DNA of 5,557 bases from Gammaproteobacteria bacterium (lineage in GTDB: Bacteria > Pseudomonadota > Gammaproteobacteria > Thiohalobacterales > Thiohalobacteraceae), in contig JACRMO010000224.1 of NCBI GenBank assembly GCA_016214925.1, forward strand, positions 1-5,557, given 5' to 3'. The notes below the pieces were generated by a model, which made no database searches, had not been told where the DNA came from, and saw only the letters and a list, made by a program, of their open reading frames with translations. The translations under genes and the position numbers were made by a program. Every line of letters begins with the position of its first letter. The first letter of the stretch is position 1. This document shows positions 1 through 5,388 of the stretch, one piece after another.

Positions 1-471
1 AACACCCTGGCCATCTACACCTTTTTGTCCGATGTCGAATATCAGGTACGCGCGCATTTCGAGTGGAACCTGCATCGCCCCGAACTCGAAGAAGATCGAG
101 TAGAAGGCAAGCACTACGCCATCGCCAAACGAATGCTGGAATTAGGTGGGCGGCAGGATATTTTTCTGGGTACGCGAGATTGCCAGGGCTACGTCGAAAC
201 CTGCACATACGGCTCGGAAACCGGCCATTACGACGATGCTGGCGAGTTGGCCTACGGTTTGATGTTCCACGGATTCGACTACCCTGATGAAACCGGCGAA
301 AACAGCCTCCAAGCTAGGCTCTGGAAGCCGGTTATGGTGAATGGCTACATTCAATTCGAGCGGCCGGAGGATTGCACGATCCGCAAATTCATCCGGCCGA
401 TGGCGCCCAAGAAATTCGGCAAGGACAAGCTGCGCGATGTAGCGCAGGAAGCCACCGACCTGGGGGTTTGA
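1..471 (+). CDS. cas5c: Cas5c (Cas5d), type I-C crRNA-processing endonuclease, 3' part
   Basis: The frame is open from the first base of the window, so the gene starts to the left; 156 residues are visible. A TTG at 25 is only an internal leucine codon, because readable Cas5c-like sequence (NTLAIYTF) precedes it. In type I-C, Cas5c replaces Cas6: it cuts pre-crRNA in the repeat and stays on the crRNA 5' handle in the Cascade complex. The visible part shows the family's second half: DVEYQVRAHFEWN, then FLGTRDCQGYVE, then ELAYGLMFHGFDYPDETG, then a KPVMVNGYIQF strand and a basic tail (RKFIRPMAPKKFGKDK). The N-terminal RAMP strand, including an expected catalytic tyrosine, is outside the window, so activity cannot be judged. 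The stop (469-471) is one base before the cas8c ATG, which implies translational coupling. The assignment rests on recalled family patterns plus a strong gene context. Confidence 0.93.
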   Translation, partial: NTLAIYTFLSDVEYQVRAHFEWNLHRPELEEDRVEGKHYAIAKRMLELGGRQDIFLGTRDCQGYVETCTYGSETGHYDDAGELAYGLMFHGFDYPDETGENSLQARLWKPVMVNGYIQFERPEDCTIRKFIRPMAPKKFGKDKLRDVAQEATDLGV

Positions 472-472
472 T

Positions 473-2380
473 ATGAGCTGGATACAGAAGCTGTACGAAA
501 CCTATGAGCAGAGCAAAGGCCGAGAACCACTCGGCACCAGCATGCTGCTTCCCGTTAGCCATTCAATCCAGCAAGCGCATGTAGAAATTACGCTGGATGC
601 CATGGGTAATTTCAAATCTGCCCGAACAATTGGGAAGGTGGAAACCGTCATCCCGGCTACCGAACCATCTGCTGGGCGTGTAGGGACGAAACCGCCACCG
701 CACCCCCTGTGTGACAAGGTTCAATACTGCGCGGCGGATTACCCGGAGAAAGGTGGCGCCAAGCCATCCTTCTATAAGGAGTACGAAGCACAACTGACGG
801 AGTGGTGCAATTCGCCCTACAGCCATGCTAAGGCTCAAGCCGTATTGGCCTACATACGCAAAGGGCGGGTTGTCGCCGATCTGGTGCGAGAACAGGTTCT
901 TCATGTTGGGCAGGACGGTAATCTGCTGACGCGCTGGACAAGCGACACGCAAGCCCCGGAGTTATTCCGGGTGCTCACAGCGAAATCAGGTGAGCGAGAC
1001 CAAGGTGACGCGTTCATACGTTGGCATGTCCGCGAGTCAGATAATCCTTGCACCGCAGTCTGGGAAGATTCTTCCTTGCAGGATGCTTGGGCAAAGTTTG
1101 ATGCCAGCACCAAGGAAACCGTCGGTGTTTGCATGGTGACGGGTGAGATGCAGGCGAGTTTGGCGTTGAGCCATCCCAAGCGTATTCGCCATTCCGGCGA
1201 CGGCGCAAAACTTATCAGCGCCAACGACAGTTCCGGTTACACGTTCAGGGGTCGTTTCACTGACGACACCGGCCAACAGGCGTGCGGCGTGGGCTACGAA
1301 GTCACCCAGAAAGCCCACAATGCCCTGCGCTGGCTAATCCAGCGCCAAGCCTACCGAAACGACGATCAAGTCATCGTGAGTTGGGCGGTCGCAGGCGCAC
1401 CCATTCCCGATCCGTTCGGCAACTCGCTGACCTTGATGCTCGCTGGCGGAGCCATCGAAGAGCAACCCCTAGTGCCAGAGCTATCTCTTGATGCCGATGC
1501 CGGGCAAGCCTTTGCCAAGCGACTGAATCTAGCCATGGCGGGCTACCGCGCCAAGCTGGGCCCAACAGATGACATCGTCGTCATGGGTCTGGATTCGGCA
1601 ACGCCGGGACGAATGGCCATCACGTATTACCGCGAACTGACAGGCTCCGAGTTTCTGGAACGGGTCGAAGCATGGCACAAGGTGCACGCTTGGCCGCAAA
1701 ACTTCGGCAAGGAACTGAAATTTGTCGGGGCTCCGGCGCCGCGCGACATCGCCGAAGCGGCGTTTGGCCGTCGCCTGGACGACAAACTCAAAAAAGCCAC
1801 GGTTGAACGGCTCCTGCCCTGCATAGTTGATGGACAGCCGCTACCACGCGACCTCGTCAAATCAACGGTACGCAGAGCTAGCAATCGTGTCGCGCTCGAT
1901 CATTGGGAATGGGAAAAAAACCTGGGCATCGCCTGCGCCTTATTCAAAGGCGCTTTCAAAAACAAGGGGTACAAAATGTCACTGGAAACCGACCGGCATA
2001 GCCGGGATTATCTCTACGGCCGCCTGCTGGCGATAGCCGAGCACATCGAAAGCCGAGCTCTGTATGTTGTGGGCGAAAAACGCGACACCACAGCCGCGAA
2101 GCTGATGCAACGCTTCGCCGACCGCCCGGCGAGCACCTGGCGAATCATCGAGCCAGCGCTCAAACCCTACATCTCTCGCCTGCGGGCAAAGCGATCTGGT
2201 TTCATGTTCGAAATGGACAAATTGCTCGACGAAATTATTGCCAGTTTCGTCGGCAACGATTTTCTCGACGACAGCAAACTTTCCGGCGAATTCCTGCTCG
2301 GCTATCACTGCCAACGGCAAATCCTGAATCCGCCAAAGACGGGAAATGCCAATGCTACCGAAGACACTCCCACAGAATAA
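473..2380 (+). CDS. cas8c: Cas8c (Csd1), type I-C Cascade large subunit
   Basis: This is a 635-residue protein, close to the usual Csd1 length of about 570-640. Cas8c is the large subunit of type I-C Cascade: it reads the PAM, helps open target DNA and positions Cas3. Recognisable Csd1 blocks are the N-terminal WIQKLYETYEQ (3-13), PVSHSIQQAHVEITLD (27-42), DGAKLISANDSSGYTFRGRF (243-262), the EVTQKAHNALRWLIQRQ helix (276-292) and DDIVVMGLDSATPGRMAITYY (366-386). The C-terminal helical part (about 500-620) matches the small-subunit-like region, and M502 looks like an internal start (see the Cas11c entry). The ATG at 473 follows the cas5c stop by one base. It stops with TAA 19 bases before the cas7c start. 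No frameshift or in-frame stop is seen. The family assignment is from pattern and context; the roles are established for the subtype. Confidence 0.95.
   Translation: MSWIQKLYETYEQSKGREPLGTSMLLPVSHSIQQAHVEITLDAMGNFKSARTIGKVETVIPATEPSAGRVGTKPPPHPLCDKVQYCAADYPEKGGAKPSFYKEYEAQLTEWCNSPYSHAKAQAVLAYIRKGRVVADLVREQVLHVGQDGNLLTRWTSDTQAPELFRVLTAKSGERDQGDAFIRWHVRESDNPCTAVWEDSSLQDAWAKFDASTKETVGVCMVTGEMQASLALSHPKRIRHSGDGAKLISANDSSGYTFRGRFTDDTGQQACGVGYEVTQKAHNALRWLIQRQAYRNDDQVIVSWAVAGAPIPDPFGNSLTLMLAGGAIEEQPLVPELSLDADAGQAFAKRLNLAMAGYRAKLGPTDDIVVMGLDSATPGRMAITYYRELTGSEFLERVEAWHKVHAWPQNFGKELKFVGAPAPRDIAEAAFGRRLDDKLKKATVERLLPCIVDGQPLPRDLVKSTVRRASNRVALDHWEWEKNLGIACALFKGAFKNKGYKMSLETDRHSRDYLYGRLLAIAEHIESRALYVVGEKRDTTAAKLMQRFADRPASTWRIIEPALKPYISRLRAKRSGFMFEMDKLLDEIIASFVGNDFLDDSKLSGEFLLGYHCQRQILNPPKTGNANATEDTPTE
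1964..1969 (+). promoter_or_regulatory. Internal ribosome binding site for Cas11c
   Basis: AAGGGG lies within the cas8c coding sequence (codons for NKG of FKNKGYKM), six bases before the in-frame ATG at 1976. Placement and strength match a Shine-Dalgarno and decide the predicted Cas11c start. A lysine/glycine-coding stretch could produce it by chance, but position and subtype precedent make it likely functional. Confidence 0.7.
1976..2380 (+). CDS. cas11c: Cas11c small subunit translated from an internal start in cas8c
   Basis: This is an in-frame ATG at codon 502 of cas8c, preceded by AAGGGG at 1964-1969 with a six-base spacer, a good Shine-Dalgarno inside a coding region. The product would be 134 residues, beginning MSLETDRHSRDYLYGRLLAI and mainly helical, ending in a loose tail (residues about 120-134, rich in N, T, E and P). 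In characterised type I-C systems the small subunit Cas11c is made this way, from an internal site near the 3' end of cas8c, and lies along the Cascade belly contacting the non-target strand. The start position, the size (about 120-135 residues) and the YLxGRL-type opening helix all fit. The ATG and its ribosome site are directly visible; expression is inferred by analogy. Confidence 0.75.
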   Translation: MSLETDRHSRDYLYGRLLAIAEHIESRALYVVGEKRDTTAAKLMQRFADRPASTWRIIEPALKPYISRLRAKRSGFMFEMDKLLDEIIASFVGNDFLDDSKLSGEFLLGYHCQRQILNPPKTGNANATEDTPTE

Positions 2381-2387
2381 AACCACC

Positions 2388-2394
2388 GAGGAAA
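2388..2394 (+). promoter_or_regulatory. Shine-Dalgarno that sets the cas7c start
   Basis: GAGGAAA in the 19-base cas8c-cas7c gap lies five bases before the ATG at 2400. It favours that start over the longer in-frame ATG at 2346. Confidence 0.7.
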
Positions 2395-2399
2395 CAAAC

Positions 2400-3287
2400 A
2401 TGACTACCCTGCAAAACAAAATCGATTTCGCCGTCATTCTGCGCGTCAAAAATGCCAACCCGAATGGCGACCCGCTGAACGGCAACCGCCCGCGTACCGA
2501 CTATTCAAACTTCGGTGAAATGAGTGATGTGTCGATCAAGCGTAAAATCCGGGATCGCTTGATCGAGCGTTGGGTCAACGACGGCAAGAAGGAAGACGAC
2601 GGCAATATGATCTTCGTCCAGTCCGATGATCGTAAGGTAGACGATGCCAAGAGCCTTCGCGCACGGGCCGAGGTGGGCTTAGGCAAGGAACTGGGATCAG
2701 ATAAGACCGCCGAGCTTGCCTGCAAAAAATGGCTCGACGTGCGCGCCTTCGGCCAATTGTTTGCACTCAAAAGCAATAAAAAATCAGGCAAGAAGAAAGA
2801 AGACGGCAGCGACGAAGAAGGCGACACCGGGGTGTCCATCGGCATTCGTGGCCCTGTCACAGTTCAATCCGCTTTCAGCGTCGAGCCTATCGACATTTCC
2901 AGTCTCCAGATCACCAAGAGCGTGAGTGGCGAAGGCGACGGCACCAAACGCGCTTCTGACACCATGGGGATGAAGCATCGCGTCGATCAAGGTGTGTACG
3001 TTTTTTACGGCAGTATGAATCCGCAACTAGCCGAAAAAACCGGCTTTTCGGATGCCGATGCAACAGCGATAAAACAGATTCTGCCCAAGCTGTTCGAGAA
3101 CGACGAAGCCGCTGCACGCCCGGCAGGCAGCATGGAAGTTTTAAAAGTCATTTGGTGGCAGCACAACTGCAAAGCAGGCAACCACTCTTCTGCCAAGATA
3201 CACCGCACCCTGAAGGTGAATGCGGATGGCAGTTATGAACTCGCTAACCTGGATGGGTTGATGCCCGAAGAAATCGAGGGCTTCTGA
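2400..3287 (+). CDS. cas7c: Cas7c (Csd2), type I-C Cascade backbone subunit
   Basis: This is a 295-residue protein, the usual Csd2 length. Cas7 copies polymerise along the crRNA spacer to form the Cascade backbone. Hallmarks are the first RAMP strand and glycine-rich turn (DFAVILRVKNANPNGDP, 9-25), RPRTDYSNFGEMSDVSIKRK (30-49), WLDVRAFGQLF (111-121), GIRGPVTVQSAFSVEPIDI (148-166), ITKS (171-174) and the GVYVFYGSMNP strand (198-208). A strongly charged Lys/Glu/Asp loop lies at about 125-143. The start is the ATG at 2400 because GAGGAAA at 2388-2394 precedes it and the RAMP fold begins right after. An in-frame ATG at 2346 would overlap the end of cas8c and lacks such a site. The TGA (3285-3287) directly abuts an ATG at 3288, which may be the old cas4 start. 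Confidence 0.95.
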   Translation: MTTLQNKIDFAVILRVKNANPNGDPLNGNRPRTDYSNFGEMSDVSIKRKIRDRLIERWVNDGKKEDDGNMIFVQSDDRKVDDAKSLRARAEVGLGKELGSDKTAELACKKWLDVRAFGQLFALKSNKKSGKKKEDGSDEEGDTGVSIGIRGPVTVQSAFSVEPIDISSLQITKSVSGEGDGTKRASDTMGMKHRVDQGVYVFYGSMNPQLAEKTGFSDADATAIKQILPKLFENDEAAARPAGSMEVLKVIWWQHNCKAGNHSSAKIHRTLKVNADGSYELANLDGLMPEEIEGF

Positions 3288-3298
3288 ATGCCAAAACA

Positions 3299-3592
3299 CT
3301 ACCGCCGCCCCGCCCAATACCCCGGGCGGCGGCTGTGGTGGGCAATGGCGATGACACGGATCACCGAGGTATGGATTCGATAGACCAAGGAATACGGAAA
3401 CGCCCGCAACGGCAGCATGCGTGTGTCGTCGGGGCTGGGCGTGCCCATCTCGGGGAATTGCCGGAGCAGATGCAGTGTATGTTCGAGTTCGTCGGCAAAT
3501 GCGTTGACTGCGGGAAACGCTCCCTCGTCGATATACCACTCGACAGCATCCCGGCCGTCGGCTTTTGCTTCGTCGCTAAGTGTTATCCGCAT
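3299..3592 (-). CDS. ParE/RelE-superfamily toxin of a type II toxin-antitoxin module
   Basis: This 97-residue protein lies opposite to the cas genes. The start is ATG 3592-3590, with GGAG at 3600-3597 just upstream; the frame extends further 5' but only across the antitoxin gene. Family signs in order are MRITLSDEAKADGRDAVEWY (1-20, first strand and helix), the DELEHTLHLLRQFPEMG helix and turn (34-50), the R-x-L-x-L-x-x-FPYSLVYRI core (58-73) and the C-terminal HHSRRPGYWAGR (85-96), with the H/R/PxYW ending typical of ParE-like toxins. Family members either poison gyrase (ParE) or cleave mRNA on the ribosome (RelE); the sequence does not say which. It overlaps the antitoxin gene by 17 bases and is translated after it. 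The stop lies 11 bases from the cas7c stop. The protein looks full length and intact. Confidence 0.88.
   Translation of the reverse strand: MRITLSDEAKADGRDAVEWYIDEGAFPAVNAFADELEHTLHLLRQFPEMGTPSPDDTRMLPLRAFPYSLVYRIHTSVIRVIAIAHHSRRPGYWAGRR
3302..3332 (-). terminator. GC-rich hairpin over the toxin 3' end, possible terminator
   Basis: CCGCCGCCC (3302-3310) and GGGCGGCGG (3324-3332) form a perfect 9-bp inverted repeat with a 13-base loop. On the - strand the stem ends at the toxin stop codon and is followed by TAGTGTTTTGG, a short T-containing run, so it could be a weak intrinsic terminator for the toxin-antitoxin transcript. On the + strand no T-run follows (CTGTGGTG), but the hairpin could still slow or protect the cas7 mRNA end. 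The arms code for Arg-rich toxin residues (SRRPG and GRR), so codon choice alone may explain the symmetry. Confidence 0.35.
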
Positions 3593-3842
3593 CGGTCTCC
3601 GCAGTCTTGATCCGCGCGCGCAGCTCGGCCATGACGTCCTCCAGTGAATTCCATTTCGTGCGCCCTGCATCCATGTCCGCCACGCGCCGGGCGATTTCCT
3701 CCTCCCAGGCTTTGGCGATTTCCTCGGGCGTGCCTTCCGGTTCGCCGTCCAGGCTGACGATCAGCCGATGGGCCAATTCGCTACGCTCTTTGATCGACAA
3801 CTTCAGCGCCTGCGCTTCCAGTTCTTCAAGGGTCACAGCCAT
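3576..3842 (-). CDS. Addiction-module antitoxin, TIGR02574 / PF09720 type
   Basis: This 88-residue protein begins MAVTLEELEAQALKLSIKER. The N-terminal helix with LSxxERxELAHRLIVSLD (about 16-32) is followed by an acidic middle with AWEEEIARRV (about 45-54), then a D-x-G-x-x-x-W-x-x-x-E-D-V segment (58-70) and a short helix ending MAELRARI (71-78). This is the layout of the small 'putative addiction module component' antitoxins, which usually sit just before a ParE/RelE toxin gene. The start is ATG 3842-3840 with GGAGGG at 3854-3849. The gene is first in the two-gene unit and its last 17 bases overlap the toxin start, which favours coupled synthesis. It would neutralise the toxin by direct binding and may repress the pair, although no classic DNA-binding fold is evident. 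It occupies the site where the 5' end of cas4 belongs. Confidence 0.87.
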   Translation of the reverse strand: MAVTLEELEAQALKLSIKERSELAHRLIVSLDGEPEGTPEEIAKAWEEEIARRVADMDAGRTKWNSLEDVMAELRARIKTAETDADNT

Positions 3843-3848
3843 GACGAA

Positions 3849-3854
3849 CCCTCC
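3849..3854 (-). promoter_or_regulatory. Antitoxin ribosome binding site
   Basis: Read on the - strand, GGAGGG lies six bases before the antitoxin ATG. It fixes that start against the much longer open frame running in from the cas1/cas4 antisense. It also shows that the toxin-antitoxin unit extends at least to about 3854. Confidence 0.7.
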
Positions 3855-3864
3855 ATTCAATGCC

Positions 3865-4340
3865 GTCACGATGTTACCGAGAATACCGGCGTCAAGGTTG
3901 AACGGGCCTTGCCCCTGTGGTCGGATCGGCTGGGCCTGATTGGCAAAGCGGATCTGGTGGAGTTCCACCCGGACGGTTCCATCTACCCGGTAGAGTTCAA
4001 ACACGGCCGCAAGCGGCAGAAAATCCACGACGACATCCAGCTCGCCGCCCAGGCGATGTGCTTGGAAGACATGCTCGGTCGCCCCGTTCCTACCGGTGCC
4101 ATCTACCATGCCAGTAGTCATCGCCGTCGCGAAGTGGCAATCACACCGGAATTGCGTCAGCGGGTTGAATCCACGACGAACGCCATCCGCGCAATGCTGT
4201 TGTCTGGCGTATTGCCTGCCCCGTCCAACGATGAACGCTGCCGTGAATGTTCGCTCAAGGACATCTGCCAACCTGAAGCCGTTGGTGCAACGACCAAGTT
4301 GCATCATGAAAGACAACATTTGTTCGACGAGGAGGCTTGA
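3865..4340 (+). pseudogene. cas4: cas4 remnant: 5'-truncated Cas4 exonuclease gene
   Basis: Cas4 is a RecB-like Fe-S nuclease that pairs with Cas1 in type I-C to trim prespacers at the PAM. Cas4-like sequence begins at about 3865-3885 (DVTENTGVKVERALPLW) and runs open to TGA at 4338-4340. Kept features are the metal-binding Asp in GLIGKADLVEF (codon 3951), the E-x-K pair in VEFKHGR (codons 3993 and 3999), the QLAAQAMCLEDM helix and the three C-terminal cluster cysteines in CRECSLKDIC (codons 4239, 4248 and 4266). Missing are about 55-65 N-terminal residues, including the usual first cysteine (CPRQ-type motif) and the following His motif. The antisense toxin-antitoxin unit takes their place. 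An ATG at 3288 is in the same frame but meets a stop at 3381-3383. No good Shine-Dalgarno start is seen for the remnant; TTG 3909 is the best, and weak. The exact left edge is uncertain. Confidence 0.88.
4329..4335 (+). promoter_or_regulatory. cas1 Shine-Dalgarno within the cas4 3' end
   Basis: GAGGAGG lies five bases before the GTG at 4341 and inside the last codons of cas4 (DEEA). It supports the non-ATG start and normally couples cas1 to cas4 translation. With cas4 truncated, this strong site may let cas1 be translated on its own. Confidence 0.7.
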
Positions 4341-5375
4341 GTGTATACAGTACAGAACACGCTCTACGTCATGACGCCCAATGCCTATGCCCACCTTGAA
4401 AACGCCACGGTGCGCATCGATGTCGAACACGAAAAGAAACTCCAGGTGCCGCTGCATCATCTCGGCGGGCTGGTGTGCTTCGGCAACGTCATGGTGTCGC
4501 CGGCCCTGATGCATCGCCTCGCCGACGAAGGCAAGAGCCTGGTGTTGCTGGACGGCACGGGCCGTTTCAAAGCGCGACTGGAAGGGCCCGTGTCCGGCAA
4601 CATCCTGCTGCGGCAAGCCCAGCACCAGAAAGCGGCCGACACTGCTATCACTCTGGAAATCGCCCGCGCCATCGTGGCCGGAAAACTCAGGAACAGCCGT
4701 TCCGTGATCCTGCGCGGTGCGCGCGAATCTGCCGACGCCGATGAAACCAAATCACTAACGCGCACGGCCGACGATCTCGCCGCCTCGTTGCGAGCAACCA
4801 AAGACGCGCAAGATCTCGATACCTTGCGCGGCATTGAAGGCGAAGCCGCGCGCGGTTATTTCGGTGCGCTCAACCTAATCGTAAAGCCGATCATGCGTGA
4901 GCACTTCAGCCTCAACGGTCGCACACGGCGTCCGCCCTTGGATCGATTCAATGCTCTGCTCTCCTTTCTCTACGCCATGCTCATGAACGATTGCCGTTCG
5001 GGATTGGAAGCGGTCGGCCTGGACCCACAACTCGGTTTTCTGCATGCCGTGCGCCCCGGCCGCGCAGCGCTCGCCCTGGATTTACAGGAAGAATTCCGCT
5101 CCATCCTCGCCGACCGTCTGGCACTCACGCTCATCAATCGCGGCCAAATAGCGGCGGACGATTTCGACGAACGTGAGGGCGGCGCCGTGATGCTCAACGA
5201 CACCGGCCGCCGTGCCGTGGTCACGGCCTGGCAGGAACGCAAGCAGGAAGAAGTCACACACCCACTCACCGAGAACAAGATGCCACTGGCCCTGCTGCCG
5301 TTCTTGCAGGCACGCTTCATGGCCCGCACCCTGCGCGGCGACATGGAAGGCTATATGCCGTTCCTGGCCAAATGA
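4341..5375 (+). CDS. cas1: Cas1 (type I-C), spacer-integration endonuclease
   Basis: This is a 344-residue protein, normal for type I-C Cas1. With Cas2 it forms the integrase that inserts new spacers at the array leader. The start is GTG 4341, right after the cas4 TGA, with GAGGAGG (about 4329-4335) five bases upstream and inside the end of cas4. The N-terminal beta domain opens MYTVQNTLYVMTPNAYAHLE. The helical catalytic domain has GIEGEAARGYF (164-174, likely metal ligand E166), the GFLHAVRPGR histidine H235 and the acidic LALDLQEEFR (244-253, D247 and E250). The NGRTRRPPLDRFNALLSFLY stretch (192-211) is typical of the family. All expected catalytic positions are present, so the enzyme itself looks intact. 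Supply of its mRNA may be altered by the antisense insertion upstream. The catalytic assignment is by motif, not alignment. Confidence 0.96.
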   Translation: MYTVQNTLYVMTPNAYAHLENATVRIDVEHEKKLQVPLHHLGGLVCFGNVMVSPALMHRLADEGKSLVLLDGTGRFKARLEGPVSGNILLRQAQHQKAADTAITLEIARAIVAGKLRNSRSVILRGARESADADETKSLTRTADDLAASLRATKDAQDLDTLRGIEGEAARGYFGALNLIVKPIMREHFSLNGRTRRPPLDRFNALLSFLYAMLMNDCRSGLEAVGLDPQLGFLHAVRPGRAALALDLQEEFRSILADRLALTLINRGQIAADDFDEREGGAVMLNDTGRRAVVTAWQERKQEEVTHPLTENKMPLALLPFLQARFMARTLRGDMEGYMPFLAK

Positions 5376-5388
5376 GGAGACCCGCGAC

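Larger units (their letters stand above)
3287..3864. repeat. 6-bp direct repeat AATGCC bracketing the toxin-antitoxin segment
   Basis: AATGCC occurs at 3287-3292, across the cas7c stop, and again at 3859-3864, just where cas4-like sequence begins. The two copies enclose the toxin, the antitoxin and the antitoxin ribosome site with almost nothing extra. They could be a microhomology used at insertion, or a target duplication. A six-base match can arise by chance, so this is only suggestive. Confidence 0.3.

Noticed and set aside
2346..2399. An 18-codon N-terminal extension of cas7c from ATG 2346
   Set aside because: It overlaps the end of cas8c, reads as low-complexity sequence, and the ATG at 2400 has a proper Shine-Dalgarno and begins the RAMP fold.
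3288..3383. A short reading frame from ATG 3288 just after cas7c
   Set aside because: It is mostly the antisense of the toxin C-terminus. Only the start codon might be left from the original cas4.
3690..3725. Two copies of GGCGATTTCCTC, 24 bases apart
   Set aside because: They encode two similar EEIA stretches of the antitoxin helix, eight codons apart, so coding explains them.
3768..3864. The cas4 frame continuing left through the antitoxin region from an ATG at 3768
   Set aside because: The translation there is antisense to the antitoxin and does not resemble a Cas4 N-terminus: no CPRQ-type cysteine motif and no His motif. The openness looks accidental.
3868..3895. A possible - strand promoter for the toxin-antitoxin pair (TTGACG at 3895-3890)
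   Set aside because: The -35-like hexamer is good, but the best -10 at 16 bases (CATCGT) matches only three of six positions, so I do not call it.
4337..4355. A partial LexA-like box (TACTGTATA on the - strand) at the cas1 start
   Set aside because: Only one half matches and the CTG-N10-CAG symmetry fails; it lies in cas1 coding sequence.
3576..4625. A 349-codon open frame on the - strand covering the cas1 start, cas4 and the antitoxin
   Set aside because: Only its last 88 codons look like a real protein (the antitoxin, with its own ribosome site at 3849-3854). The upstream part is antisense to cas1 and cas4 and has no family features.
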